From the NCBI GenBank assembly GCA_026225945.1, contig JAMJFZ010001815.1, positions 1,234,501 through 1,298,500 on the forward strand: DNA of 64,000 bases, written 5' to 3'. The translations under genes were made by a program, and so were the position numbers. This document shows positions 22,445 through 33,949 of this stretch, piece after piece (the stretch's first letter is position 1; each line of letters opens with the position of its first letter). The notes below the pieces were generated by a model. The model was given only the letters and a program-made list of their open reading frames with translations, was not told the origin of the DNA and did not search any database. The DNA is from Cricetomys ansorgei. Its lineage: Eukaryota > Chordata > Mammalia > Rodentia > Nesomyidae.

Positions 22445-22640
22445 TTAACTAATTTTCTTATACAGCCCAGGACTTGTACTGCCTAGGAATGATGTTGCCC
22501 ATAGTGGGCTTTGCCCTCTCACATCAATGATCAATCAAGAGAACCTCACACAGACTAGTCTGATCTGGATAATTCCTCAGTTGGGGTTCCTTCTTCCCAT
22601 GTGACTGTAGGTTGTGTCAGGTTGAGAATAAAGACTACTC
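22445..22640 (-). repeat. MaLR-like LTR fragment, antisense
   Basis: TTCTTATACAGCCCAGGACT, TGATGTTGCCCATAGTGGGC, ACATCAATGATCAATCAAGA and TGTGTCAGGTTGA match the antisense 5' half of the family at 43138. Confidence 0.6.
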
Positions 22641-22730
22641 CACCATGTCTCAAAAATAAGGTGGAGAATGATAAGCACCCAACATTGGCCTCTGGCCTCT
22701 ATACACGCATGTGCGATCACACACTCTTTC
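22641..22730 (+). repeat. B3 SINE, 3' part (split)
   Basis: TGTCTCAAAAATAAGGTGGA, AACATTGGCCTCTGGCCTCT and ATACACGCATGTGCG are the 3' end of B3. Together with 22315-22362 they form one element interrupted by about 280 bases of LTR material. The B3 middle part is missing. Confidence 0.65.
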
Positions 22731-23054
22731 AAATATATAAGTGTGTGGGGGCACACAACACACATAACAAAGTATTTGTTTATCTGTTTTCATTTGTTGT
22801 TCTTTTTATGTATACTTTATATGTTGGGTAAAATAATATCTTTTTTTTTTTTTTTACTTTTTTGAGGAGCCAACAAACTGTTTTGAAAAGCAGCTGAAAC
22901 ATTTTATATTTCTACCCACAACACATCAGAGTTCTGGTTTTTCATTTTAGTTCTTGATAGCATTTGTTATTTATCCTCAGTTTTTAGAGAAACCACCCTA
23001 GCGAAGTGTGCCTTATCATAATTTTAAATTTTACTATCCTAACGATGAATGATG

Positions 23055-23160
23055 TTGAGGATCTTGAGACTGGTTTACTATATGACCTAGCTTGAATTCC
23101 TGATCCCCATGTGTCAGGTTCTAAAGAACTATAATCATAGGTGTGCACCATGTGCCTAAA
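23055..23160 (-). repeat. Decayed B1-like sequence
   Basis: TTGAGACTGGTTTACTATAT, GACCTAGCTTGAATTCCTGA and ATAATCATAGGTGTGCACCA resemble antisense B1 phrases, but the identity is low. Confidence 0.35.
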
Positions 23161-23458
23161 CTTGAACATCTGTCTGTGTGCTCATTATCCGTCTATACAT
23201 TTTCTTTATCAAATGTCCATAGTACTATTTTGTCAAGTTTTACATTGTATTGCCTTTATGTAATTGAACTGCAAAAGTTCCTTATGAATATTTAATGGAT
23301 CCTAAATCCTTACTAAAAATATGATTTACAACCTTTTTAAAACCATTTTGTGAAATGTCTTTCATTTTCTTTGGTACACAGAATTTTTAAAATTTGATGA
23401 AATTGAATTTATTTGTTTCTTTTTTTTTCATTTTTTTTCTCTTACATTTAATGTTATA

Positions 23459-23999
23459 TGAAAAATCTAGGAACTGAAGAACAAACCTGCCTCCGTCTTA
23501 GGCTTAAAACCATCTTATAGTACAGACAAACTGGGTTCATTCCTGTTTATGAAGAAACCTCTGTTTCTCAATGTTTGGGCTGTGCCCACCTGTAACCTTA
23601 ACTACAAATGACTCTGCACTGCCTGTTCCAGGATCATTTCTTTGTTTCAAAAAGTTAATAACCTTCTTGCAAACCTACCTTTTTTTGAAAAGGGTTATAA
23701 CCACCTGCTGTTACGACTACCTGTTGTTTTGACCACTTTGCTATGTTCTGCTCCTGTAACCCCACCTATTTTGCCCACCAAATCCCTCATTTGGAACCCC
23801 CCTAACTATCCCTGAGCTATAAAACCTTGTCTTCCTCACATCCAGGTCTGACCTCTTGAATCCTGCTTTTAGGGAGAGGCAGCCTGTGTACACAGACGTT
23901 CATAAAACTTGCTTTAATTAATTGATTGCTTTAATTAATTTGGCTATGATGATTTGGGTCAATGGTCTTTCTCCGCCCATCTTTGGGATTAGTAGTACA
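23459..23999 (+). repeat. Probable ERV LTR inside L1
   Basis: This block interrupts the L1 alignment. It has a CCTGAGCTATAAAACCTTGT TATA-type promoter, an ATAAAA-type signal at about 23903, and CAATGGTCTTTCTCCGCCCA near its end, the layout of a U3-R-U5. The end CA at 23998-23999 is plausible. I could not confirm a target duplication. Confidence 0.5.
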
Positions 24000-24540
24000 A
24001 TTCAGAGTTGTAAAATTTTACTCATGCTTTCTTCTCAGTTTGTGGTTCTAGTTCTTGGACTGGGGCAACTGATCCATTTTTAGTTCATTTTTACATGTGA
24101 TGTGATATAAATATTTGAAGTCATGTGGCTTGCCAAAGAGCCTATCGTTTTTCCATTAATGATCTTCACATTTCGTTCAAATGTGTTCGCTTGTCAGTAG
24201 TTGGGCTCTGGATAGTTCCTGAACTCTTGATTCTATCCCATCAATTTACCCGTATATTTTTACACCAGTAACACACTGACTACCATTGCTTTGTAGCAAA
24301 TTTTAAATCATGAATTATGACTCTTCCACCTTAATCTCTTTCTTCAAGACTATTTTGACTTTTTGGATGTCTTTGTTATGCCTTAAGAATTTAAAGATTG
24401 CCATTGCTTAGGAATTAAATTTGCACTTTCCTGGGAATCCATTTCTGTAAGAGGTCATTGGAATTTTAATTGACTCCCTGGCTGGTTTGGGGTAGTCCTT
24501 AGTCCTTGAGTCTTAGGCATTTTTTGTTGAATTTGAAATT

Positions 24541-24836
24541 TGCCCCCCCAAGGACTGTCGAGACCACATATACAAAAAGCAAAGGCACTTTTATTCTGCA
24601 GAGCAAACATGAGCATGCTGGTTGTCTGGTACCATGCAAGATGGCCCATAACCCAGAAAGCTGACCATGTGGGTTTTTAAAATAAGCAGGGGATCTCTCT
24701 GATTGGTCAGAACCCAAGCACTGGATTGGCTTGCTAAATGTTACGAGGAAACAAGGGTTTCTGGGAAAGCGAGTCCTTGGCATTAAACAGAGAGGAGAAG
24801 TCAGTGAATTCACCACTAGGGGCGCTGGGCCTCTCA
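24541..24836 (-). repeat. ERV LTR, copy B
   Basis: Shares GCACTTTTATTCTGCAGAGC, GGATCTCTCTGATTGGTCAG, ATTGGCT.GxTAAATGTTAC, GGAAAGC and CACCACTAGGGG.GC with copy A at 20528 in the same orientation. The 5' boundary is unclear. Confidence 0.65.
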
Positions 24837-25480
24837 GTTCACATGCATGGATCCTGTGTCCTGCTACTTTTCTGAATTCCATTCTTAATTCTAGTAGGGT
24901 TTTTTTTTTCTTTTTTCTTTTTCTTTCTTTTGTAGGTTGTAAATGATGTTCTAGCTATAAGCAAATCTACAAGTATGGATCATACCACTTTTTCCTTCCC
25001 TATCCAGAGGCTCGTAAGTATTTTGGCTTGTGATATACGATGCTGGAAAAAGCCCGTTATCCCAGGAGAATGGCCTCCAGCCTCTCCTTCCAGCATCATT
25101 TCACATACCTCAGGGGAATGGCCTCTCAGTTGTGTGCTGTTAGCTATTGGAATTTTATGAATGTCTTTTACGAGGCAGAGGAAGTCCTTTTCTACTCCTA
25201 ATTCATTAAGTGAATATATCCTGAAGGATTTTTTTTATTTTAACAACATATATATTTTTTTCCTTTCAGTTGACATTATCATGCATTTTCTCGTTTATTC
25301 TGTAATGTGGCACATGGCACTGGCTGGTTCTCTTGTGTAGCAGCACTTTTACTCATGAGATGATTCCTACTGGTCATGTTTGTTAGCAGTTAATTGATAT
25401 TGGTCTATGTCTTGGGTTTTCTTGGGATTGTTTTGCCTGCTAGACTCACAGAATGGCTTAGGAATTTAACCATAGGAATT

Positions 25481-27402
25481 AGACATTTCCTTTTCTTTTC
25501 AAATGACTTCTTCTCTCTCAGTTTCTGTTACTCTGCTTCAAAGTTCAGTAATTCTTCTCTGTCTTAACTAAATTGCCCTTCTGCTCATCATGTAAAAATG
25601 CCAATCCAGATGCTGTATTTATAGATGCTGAATGCTCATATGTTTTTCTCTAGTGTTAATTTCTATGCAGAATTCCCATCTGTCACCCTTTTGTGCTCTA
25701 TTTCTTTAAATCCTCTAACATAGCTGTTTTAAAGTCTAACAGTCTATAGTAAATTTTAGGACTCTAGAAACTGCAGGTTACATTGCAGAAAACCCAACTT
25801 ACGCAACTTTTTAGAAGAATGTTGAGATTTATTTATTCATTTACTAGGTAATTTTATTAATGGCCCTTTTAGGCCATGTTAGGTAGCTTTAGTCAAGAGC
25901 ATTCCTTACTCTAGGGCTGGAATGGCAGCCTTTTGGGAGGTCTCAGTTGGATGCTGAGTTATTTGCTGTGTCTGGTAAGATCTCTGGTCTCATTAACTGA
26001 CAATGAGATGGTGTCTTTCTAATGAGAACTTTCGTCTCTTTGCTAATGAGTTTCCTATAGTACCTTGAAATGGACAGCAATGGTACATTTTTTCCAAGTC
26101 ATGTGCAGGCCCAAATTTTTGTTGTTGTTGATTTTGGTATCAGCGAAATGGAAAAAATGTACCTGGCCTAGAGATTCAGAAAAGAGTGAGGAAGACATTT
26201 GTTGTTGTTGTTTGTGTTTATTTATTTATTATTTTTTTGAAAGGAAGACATTTTGAAAGCTTGGAGTTGACTCTTATTTTGGCAATGTAGAATTCTCTAC
26301 GCTGGTATGAAAAATTCTCTTAATACAAGAGAAGTCCTGAAGCATTCTACTATGTGCTGCCATGCTTCGAGGACCTATGTGAACCTTGGACTTTCAGAAC
26401 CAGGCAGGTAGCCTGAGCTTTATATGTCCAGGCTGCAGGGGCTTAGTACAGTTCTGCTACTCTTTTGTGGAGAGGTACACACACATAGAATTCATGGGTC
26501 CTAGGCTTTTGAGTAAATTCAACTACAACATCACTATAGGCTTTCTGACTAATAATGAGCATGAATCAGTGGACAAGCTTTCATTTTTCTTACACCAAGA
26601 AATAGACCATAGACAGACACACGGAAAGGTAGAGCCATCTATAGCGGAAGTCATCCGTGCTCTGCTTCCTTCTACTTCTCTAGATATTTTACTCTGCCCC
26701 AAATTCAATTTTCCTAAATAACTTTACACCTACAAAAAGCTTTCTCTTGGGTGCTGACATCCTCATTATTAAAAATCTAAAATATGCCAAGGACATGTGA
26801 TTATTTATTAGTGCTCTGAGCCAAGTTGTGTTGAGCTGAGACAGCGGTGATTTATGCTGGTCTGTGTGGGTAGTGGGGATCCTGTCACTGGCTGATTGTT
26901 TGCTTTCCCTAAGGGTCAAAAACATATTTCATGCAAATATATTTTGTGGAATTGTTAATCATCAACTTATACAATTAGGTCGTAATCATTGTTTGAATGT
27001 TTAAAATGATGATAGGAACTAAATAAAGTCTTCTGTTTCCTTCCCAATGCTTGAATACATAGGTACAATATAAAGGAGAAGTTGCTGTAAAAGCAAGGAT
27101 TCACGACTATCTCTATGTTTTATTTCCCTATAGATATTTAAGAAAAATATATAAAGGCTTTAATTGAAATTATTTTCAAAACTCATCGACATAAATGTCA
27201 ATATATTATAAACATTAAAAATAGGAGATAGCTCACGTGTTATATTGGTACATGTATGTAATCAAGGTAATAGACAAGAGAGAGAGAACCTATTGTTTGC
27301 ATTACTTTCCAAGTCATTTCTCCAAATAATGTTTATGATCTTCTGAAATAATATCTTATGTACGATTCCCTCTGCCTCCATGCCCTTGTCTACAGTATGA
27401 TA
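25481..27402. other. Unannotated AT-rich stretch
   Basis: No family recognised with confidence. The 111-codon plus frame at 26386-26721 shows no domain and overlaps an equally open minus frame. Confidence 0.4.
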
Positions 27403-27421
27403 ACTCCGTGTGTGTGTGTGT

Positions 27422-27457
<36 letters not shown>
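27403..27457. repeat. (TG)n microsatellite
   Basis: TG alternation with one GGTG interruption near its left end. Confidence 0.96.
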
Positions 27458-27599
27458 CGTCCATGGACCGAGGAGTTAAACCCAAGACCCCAGACATGGC
27501 AAGTGATCTACCACTGAGCCCCTCCCTCCATTTTCCCTCAACCCTGATTTGTTTTTCTTTCTTTTCATTTAGAGACAGAGTTTCATCAGATTATACATA

Positions 27600-27801
27600 T
27601 TCTCCTTGAACTCGCGCTGTGGTCAGGCATATCTTGAACTTTAGATCCTCCTGCCTTTGCCTCCTGAGAATTTCAAAAAAATGCAGTGAAGTTTTATAAG
27701 TTCTCCTTGAACTCGCGCTGTGGTCAGGCATACCTTGAACTTTAGATCCTCCTGCCTTTGCCTCCTGAGAATTTCAAAAAAATGCAGTGAAGTTTTATAA
27801 G
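27600..27801 (-). repeat. 101-bp tandem duplication of B1-like DNA
   Basis: Positions 27600-27700 and 27701-27801 are identical except for one base (CATATCTTG versus CATACCTTG). Each unit runs from TTCTCCTTGAACTCGCGCTG to GCAGTGAAGTTTTATAAG. The unit is part of an antisense B1-like sequence that starts at about 27570 (AGAGACAGAGTTTCATC). It contains CTTGAACTTTAGATCCTCCT, GCCTTTGCCTCCTGAGAA and an A run. Confidence 0.95.
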
Positions 27802-27860
27802 TGTGTAATATATATTATACTCAGCTTTCTTGTTTTTGTTTCTGTGTGTGTGTGTGTGTT

Positions 27861-28012
27861 TGGTTTTTCAAGACAAGATTTCCTGGTTGTAACTCTGGCT
27901 GTCCTGAAACTCACTCTGTAGACCAGGCTGGCCTCAAACTCACAGAGATCCACCTGCCTCTGCCTCCCCAGTGCTGGGATTAAAGGTGTGCGCCACCATT
28001 ACCACTTGGCTT
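27861..28012 (-). repeat. B1 SINE
   Basis: GTTGTAACTCTGGCTGTCCT, GACCAGGCTGGCCTCAAACT, CTGCCTCCCCAGTGCTGGGA and TTAAAGGTGTGCGCCACCAT. Full-length antisense copy next to a TG tract (27844-27860). Confidence 0.95.
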
Positions 28013-29209
28013 TCTCAGCTTTTTTTTTTTTTGCAAATGCAAATGGTTCAAATCCATAAATGAGAACAAAAATATAATTAAGTTTCCCCTAAGAAACTAC
28101 AAGTTGTTCCATTGATGATTTATATCTTGAAAATTTGATGGTGGTGTTGAGGTTCTGTTCTTTCTTAACACTCATCTCTATCTCTTCATTTTTTTCTAAA
28201 CCCACTGAGCCTTGGCTTCCAGGACAGTACATCTTCCATTTCCTCCAACGTCTTTGGCAACATGTTCTAACCCTTCAGATACTGACATTCCTTCGATTCC
28301 TTTCTCGCTCGACATTTTCTCCCTAGCTTATACCGCTGACTCTCAAAAGCTTTATTCCTAATTCGCTAACTGCAAAATGGGTGGCTTTTTCTTGAGATTT
28401 CCCCTTTCAGACTCAATCTACTTAGTGTTTGCTAAATCCTAGCTGCTTAGTCATGTCATCAATATGAGCGCCAGAGGTCCTTCAGCTCTTGTCCAACTTC
28501 CCTCCTGCTTCGTTACTTCCCAACCCTCATTCCTCATCCTGGCTCCTGTCTTTCACTTGCTTTTGAAACCCAAAGACTTGGGAATCACCAGCGTTGAGGG
28601 CATCTGCTTTGCTTCCCTTCATTTGCATCTGACTCTACGCTCCAGCTCTGTAGCCTACTCTCCAGGCAGGGTCAGCTTATCTAATCACATCTCCACCAGC
28701 ACTAATATTTACTTTAAAAAAGAAAATGTTGTAAAGCAGATTTCACTATGCCACTGTCTCAGTTGTTGGCTTTCCATTACTGTGCAGTATGGTGACAACT
28801 GTTTTGCCCATAATTGAAGGCATTCCCAGGTGACCAGTCTTTCCACTTAAAATCAGAACAGTTCTGGGGGAAAAAATCCCTATTTGCCCAGGTTAATGTT
28901 CCTGAATGTTTTGCCATCTCTCCTTTGCTTTCTGAGTTCCAGCTGCAACGGTCTTCCTGAATCCCAGGAGCTGTCTGTCTCTTAATGCTCAGGGAGCTTC
29001 TAACTGCCCTTTGGGGTTGTTGTATAATTCAATCCCAGCTCATGATTTGTGTAACTTCTAGAACAAAGCAAAGCCCAGCAAGGCCAGGCAGCTGCTGCCT
29101 TAGTCCTCAAGCAAGCCCTGGAAAAGTCTTCTTGTGTTTCATTCCCTGCTCCTAGTACTCCTCTTGGGGACTCCAATCTCTCCAACCAGTAACATACATA
29201 TGCCCAGAA
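28013..29209. other. Unannotated stretch
   Basis: No confident repeat or gene. The 117-codon plus frame at 28464-28817 has no recognised domain. Confidence 0.4.
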
Positions 29210-29660
29210 AGTGTGAATACACTTTTTTAGGCATTAATTTGGTTTTTTTTTTAAAAACATCCTGATGACATTCTGTAATTAGACAGAGTTATAGGTTATT
29301 TTGGGATGATTTGCTGCATGTGTACATTAAGCAATGATTAAATCGGGGTAATTAGTATATTCATGCACAATTATCAATCCATTTAGTTAAAGTATTAAAA
29401 ATTTCCTTTTTTGGCTATTTTGTAGTATATTCACCATGCTGTACAATAGAACAACAGCACATTTCCAAATATAGCTCTGTTCCTGTTGACCAATCTTTCT
29501 CCCACCATTTCCCTCCCCTTCTTACTCTAAGGGTAGCCTGAATTATTCTGTGAGGATGGCTTCTTAAGCTTCTACGTACGCATAAGACCATACGCCTTTC
29601 TCACCGTCTGGGCTATTTTACTTAATATAGCATGCTTCAGATATAACTCAACAAATATGT
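29210..29660 (-). repeat. Ancient L1 3' end, antisense
   Basis: AGTATATTCACCATGCTGTA, CTGTTGACCAATCTTTCTCC, ACCATTTCCCTCCCC and GGGCTATTTTACTTAATATA follow the antisense of an old L1M-type 3' end, comparable to the plus-strand copy at 18855. Confidence 0.65.
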
Positions 29661-30385
29661 ATTGAGGAAAGAGAGTATTTGCGTATGTTTTCATGCAAAT
29701 TAAGAAAGCCCTTCAAGGGAAATGCCCTACAACTGTGGATAGCAAGATGGTAAAAGCAATCTTTTCTTTCATATGCACGCAGTGCTTTCCCACATGCTGT
29801 TCAGTTGTGCCTTTCTGTGTCCCGGTGCACAGAGAGGTGGCTGGGGATCCAGCATTTCCATCATCCTGTCTGTCTGCAGCTGTGCATCAGAAGCCTCTGC
29901 TGGCAGACTTGGCTGCGGGCTCCCAGGCTGCAGCTAAGCCAATGGGGCAGAGAAAAGAAAAGCTACTGTGGACAAAAAGTGCAAAAATGTGGACAGAACA
30001 CATCCGACTGTAGCATCTTCCAAGAATGCCATGAGTTTAGGCAAACACCCTGCAAGTGATGGGCAGACTCATCTAGTATCCAAATCCTATTCCTCATGTT
30101 ACCCCATTTTTCACTTATTCCGCAAACATGGCTAATGATGGAACAATCCTGGATACTGAGAATGCTGGAGCTAGAAGGAGGACGAGAGCCCATCTGTTCA
30201 GTTCTTTTCTTCCTTCAGTGAGGAAACCCAGGTGCAGAGTGATCTATGGTGTCTGTGGAAGGCCAATCTGCAGATGCTGAAACCATAGTCCTTCTGTTCC
30301 TGAAACTCATCCTTAATGGTGCTCAGTGAGGCATTCTCCTAAGGCATGTGGACTTGGGAAATCTATTTAGTCACTAGTGTTAAAA
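29661..30385. other. Unannotated stretch, possible MIR
   Basis: TTCAGTGAGGAAACCCAGGT followed by GCAGAGTGATC at about 30212 looks like a small antisense MIR piece. The remainder is unassigned. Confidence 0.35.
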
Positions 30386-30387
30386 TT

Positions 30388-30394
30388 AACTAAT

Positions 30395-30449
<55 letters not shown>
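30388..30449. repeat. (ACTA)n microsatellite
   Basis: About 15 ACTA/CTAA units without interruption. Confidence 0.97.
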
Positions 30450-31149
30450 AACATAGACCAGAATTAAATAAAACAAAGTAGGGGGTTAGTTTAATAAACT
30501 GGATAGAAATAGTGAATGCCTTAATTCCTCAGCAAATTCTTTGAAATTCTGAAGTTCTTTAAAATCATTTACATTTACCCAAAGGTTGTCTATCTTTCTT
30601 GGAATAAACAGTATTTAATCAGGAGAGTTGGGTGGATAATTTCTCTCTGAAGAATTAGCACAGAACTGTAGTTCACTGTTCCAAAGTGCAGTCTGTTCCC
30701 ATGTTCTTTGTATTCTGAGCAAGACTTCTAGGTAACTGTGGGTATCTACATACGCAACCATAATTCAGCCTATTCAACTCAAATTTGATAAATGTTGACT
30801 TCTCTTTAAACCTACCAGGGAACTTATTGATCCCAGGAGAGAGCACATCTCAGATCTTCGATTTCTACGCAGTCGCTCTTTGAAATCATTCCGTGTTGGG
30901 GAAGCTACACAGAAGCACGTGTGGAAACCTACAACATTAACACACCAAATTCATTTAGCATGGGAAGATAGTCTATAGTAAGTGTTCACTTTACACAGAA
31001 TTATCTTTCTTCCCTTTCAAGCATTCAAGAGCCTTTAGATTTTATGTTACTTAGTAACATTCATCTAGGCACCACAGGGCAACCTGGGAAAGCAAGCATG
31101 TGCACTATTTGATTGAAGATGTATACTGTTTGTGTTTTTGTTTTAGAGT

Positions 31150-31310
31150 TTTCAAAGTCGATCATCATCATAGTCCTAAGGTGAGATAGAATGGACATTT
31201 TTTAAATGCCCATTTTAGAGATGAAGGTGGGCACATAGACTAGCTCTTTGTGCCAGGATCTAGTGTGAGAATTCTGGTCTTTCTGTATTCTCATCCTGAA
31301 ACTGTCAAAA
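31150..31310 (-). repeat. MIR SINE (old)
   Basis: AAATGCCCATTTTAGAGATG, AAGGTGGGCACATAGACTAG and ATTCTGGTCTTTCTGTATTC match antisense MIR (CCCATTTTACAGATGAGGAAACT...). Confidence 0.5.
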
Positions 31311-31654
31311 AAGAGAAGCAACTACTTTGAGTTAACAGAGTGGAGAAATAGCAAGTAAAATTGGTGGCTGGTTCAAGTTTTCTTTGTCTGGTACAGAGTT
31401 TCCTTAGGTAGGGGCCTCCCCAGCCACACAGCCTCCTGACTACTCCAGTCTGTGGGACTGAAGAATTAACAGCTCATTTTAACAGCCTAGGCCCTGGATT
31501 CTAGACTCTAGGCTCTGACGTGAAGAAACTAAGATCAGGTCTTGGGCTATTTCTAGTCCTACAGTTTGTGTGCTAGAATATACGGTAACAATTGTGTTGG
31601 ACACAGGCTGTGCCTTTACTAGGCATGCAAAGGGAGTTAAGTTGCATACCTATG

Positions 31655-31765
31655 CATCTTGTGTTAGACTTCTGTCTGTCCTTGTGGCAAAATACCTGAG
31701 GCAGATCAACTCACAGACAAAGAAGGTTCACTGTGATTCACAATATCTGAGGTTTTAGTCCATGT
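31655..31765 (-). repeat. MaLR-type LTR fragment, antisense
   Basis: TGTTAGACTTCTGTCTGTCC, GCAAAATACCTGAGGCAGAT and AGGTTTTAGTCCATGTCCAC resemble the antisense 3' end of an MT/ORR1-type LTR. Confidence 0.4.
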
Positions 31766-32139
31766 CCACTCTGGGCTGGGCTCAGCACTGTTTGACCGTG
31801 ACTGATTACTGAGAACATGATCAGGCAGGCTCAGTGGAAGGTTCACTGAGTACCAACACACTCTCTGCATGTCAGCTAAGCTCTCACAGGTTCAGTTTCC
31901 AAGTCATGGGGTTAGGATTATGCGTTTTAAACAAAACGTCTTTGCAAAACATAGAGGTAGAAACACCCCAAGGCCCAGCACAGTGTCTGTCAGTGTTTTC
32001 CCCTAGAGGTCAAATATGAGTGTTGTTCCATTATGCTCTGTGGGAAGGCTGACCTCTGATTGCATTCAATGCCTTCTTTGCTGAAGGCAAAAATAATTGA
32101 ACAACTGACAACACCAATCCCATGTGTTCACTGAGGAGC

Positions 32140-32310
32140 TAGTGTGGCAGGGGGCACATGTGCTGTGGATCATCTGGGGAGATCAGAGGATAACTTGTGG
32201 AAGTTAGTTCTCTCTTTCTACCCATGTGGTCCTAAGAATCAAACTCAGGATGGTGGTTGGGTTTGGTGGCAAGTGCCATAAGCCACTGGCTATCTCCCTA
32301 GCCTGTCCCA
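32140..32310 (-). repeat. B2/B3-family SINE, antisense
   Basis: GGGGAGATCAGAGGATAACT, TTGTGGAAGTTAGTTCTCTC, AATCAAACTCAGGATGGTGG and GGTGGCAAGTGCC end near ATCTCCCTAGCC, the antisense tRNA-like head. Confidence 0.7.
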
Positions 32311-33359
32311 CCCACAAAACCATCTCCTCAGCCTGTCCTATTCAGTCGAGGCCATTATAGAGACACTTTACAGGGCTGGATGTTGTTGTAAGGGTTGTGA
32401 TCTTCAGACTTTAAGTTTCACGAGTCCAGAAGCATGAATCTTCTTCCAGCTGTAAGAAGAGACACATGAGTGGCAAATACGTGTTTTGCCCTTTCCTCAG
32501 ATAAGTGGTCTTGTGTTTAGATAAAGCAGTAGTTCTGGGGCTTGTGGTCACCCATGGCAAATGCACTTAAGACAAGTTTCCAAAGTTTTAGGAGAGGTTG
32601 GCTGATCTTCTTTGTCATCAGCCTGCCAGGAATCAATCTTAGAAGAATTAGCCTTGTCCTCTCACTTGCTGTGTCCTGGTTGGGCTTGGATAATGACAAG
32701 TGCCATCAAGAGACTGGAGAAGGTGTGAAGACAGAGGCTTTTCTCCATGTCTTCCCCATGTCAATGCTTGCCTGGTTCACAGGCTGTGTAGCTACACTCC
32801 GTCTTTCTTTCCCTCACTGTTTATAAAAAGTACCACGCGGAGCGGAGGTTCACCGCCCCTCTCAGGCTGAATCAAACCCACACACTGTGAGTAGTCCCAC
32901 TGTCGAACCCTTCTGATGTCCGTCTGAGGGTGCCACCTGTTTGCTAACGCAGCCTTGGTAGGTGCGACAGGGAAAGGTGTCTATGTGGTTTAAGGTGTAT
33001 CAACACGGGCCTCTCTGAAACTGTATTTTCTCAGCATACTCTTTGAATCTAAGGCAAGTCAACCGTGTGGGAGGATATAAGGATGATTGAAAATGCACTC
33101 AGCACTCTTCTTCTTCTTTTTTTTTTTGAGTCATTAAAACACTAAAATTTACTGGAATCCTGTGGCTTGAGGTGTAGCCAAAGGCAGAAACTTCCAGTTT
33201 CCACCATTAGAGATCACTCTCTCAAGCTTCCTTGCCAAGACGGATCATTTAGAGTTGTCACAAGTGTCTGCTTTGTGAAATGCTCTATACAAGGACAAAC
33301 AAAATAGTGGAAGAGGAAGCTCACGGATAAGCTCCAGCACTAGGGTTTTTCCGTGGAAA
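32311..33359. other. Unannotated stretch
   Basis: No repeat family recognised. A 94-codon plus frame (32542-32826) has an equally open antisense partner and no recognised domain. Confidence 0.4.
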
Positions 33360-33720
33360 TTGATTTATTCTTCACAAGTCTACAAATCCAATTTACCTCC
33401 GTGGCTTCCTGTATTAATACAAATGCCGTGGATCCAGGGAAGGCTTACGCAGACATGCCTGGCAAGCATTTCCCATTTTTCTTTCTCAATTAGATGAGCA
33501 AAATTGCATTAAAGCCTTCTCTGCTTTGAAAGCTCATAAATATATCTAATGTCCACTGTCTGGAGAAATGTAAAGCTGTGCAGGCAGCTGCCCTGCTACC
33601 CCGAGTTTGTAGTGCTTTGACATATCCCAGTAAGACAATTTTTCCAGAAGCCATTGTTAGCTGAGACTAGAAGAGACTTTTCCAGGTTTATTTTATGTAG
33701 CCTAGGAAGCGACCGATTTT
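33360..33720. other. Repeat-free candidate conserved element
   Basis: The stretch has no recognisable repeat and contains homeodomain-type motifs (CAATTAGATGAGCAAAATTG, TTGATTTATT, GTATTAATAC) and an E-box in GGCAGCTGCC. The character resembles developmental enhancers. Conservation cannot be seen from one sequence. Confidence 0.25.
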
Positions 33721-33949
33721 CTTACGTTAGTAGTTTGGAGGCTGAATCAAGAAAGCTTGTGGCAGCTAGGTTTTAGAGTTGATTTTGAATAAAGCATTTG
33801 CTTATTCATTACTCATTCATTCATTCACTTGTTCACCATTCATAAATTCATTGTCAGGTACTTCCCACGAATGCTTTAACGTTCCTTGATGTGATGAAAA
33901 AGGAAATTAAAAGAGACAATTACAGACAACATAACAAAATACAGAGAAT

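Larger units (their letters stand above)
23165..25480 (-). repeat. Old L1 ORF2, antisense, with LTR insertions
   Basis: On the plus strand TTTCTTTGGTACACAGAATT, then TGATCCATTTTTAGTTCATT, ACACCAGTAACACACTGACT plus ACCATTGCTTTGTAGC, and later CTGTAATGTGGCACATGGCA and CTCACAGAATGGCTTAGGAA follow antisense ORF2 in the correct order. The L1 is heavily mutated and encodes nothing. Two LTRs (about 23459-23999 and 24541-24836) interrupt it, so both are younger than the L1. Confidence 0.65.

Noticed and set aside
20528..24836. One provirus bounded by LTR copies A and B
   Set aside because: The interval holds B2, L1, MaLR and B3 DNA and no retroviral genes, and copy A has its own flanking 5-base duplication.
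28040..28066. tRNA-like B box (GGTTCAAATCC)
   Set aside because: No A box or acceptor stem pairs with it; a chance match.
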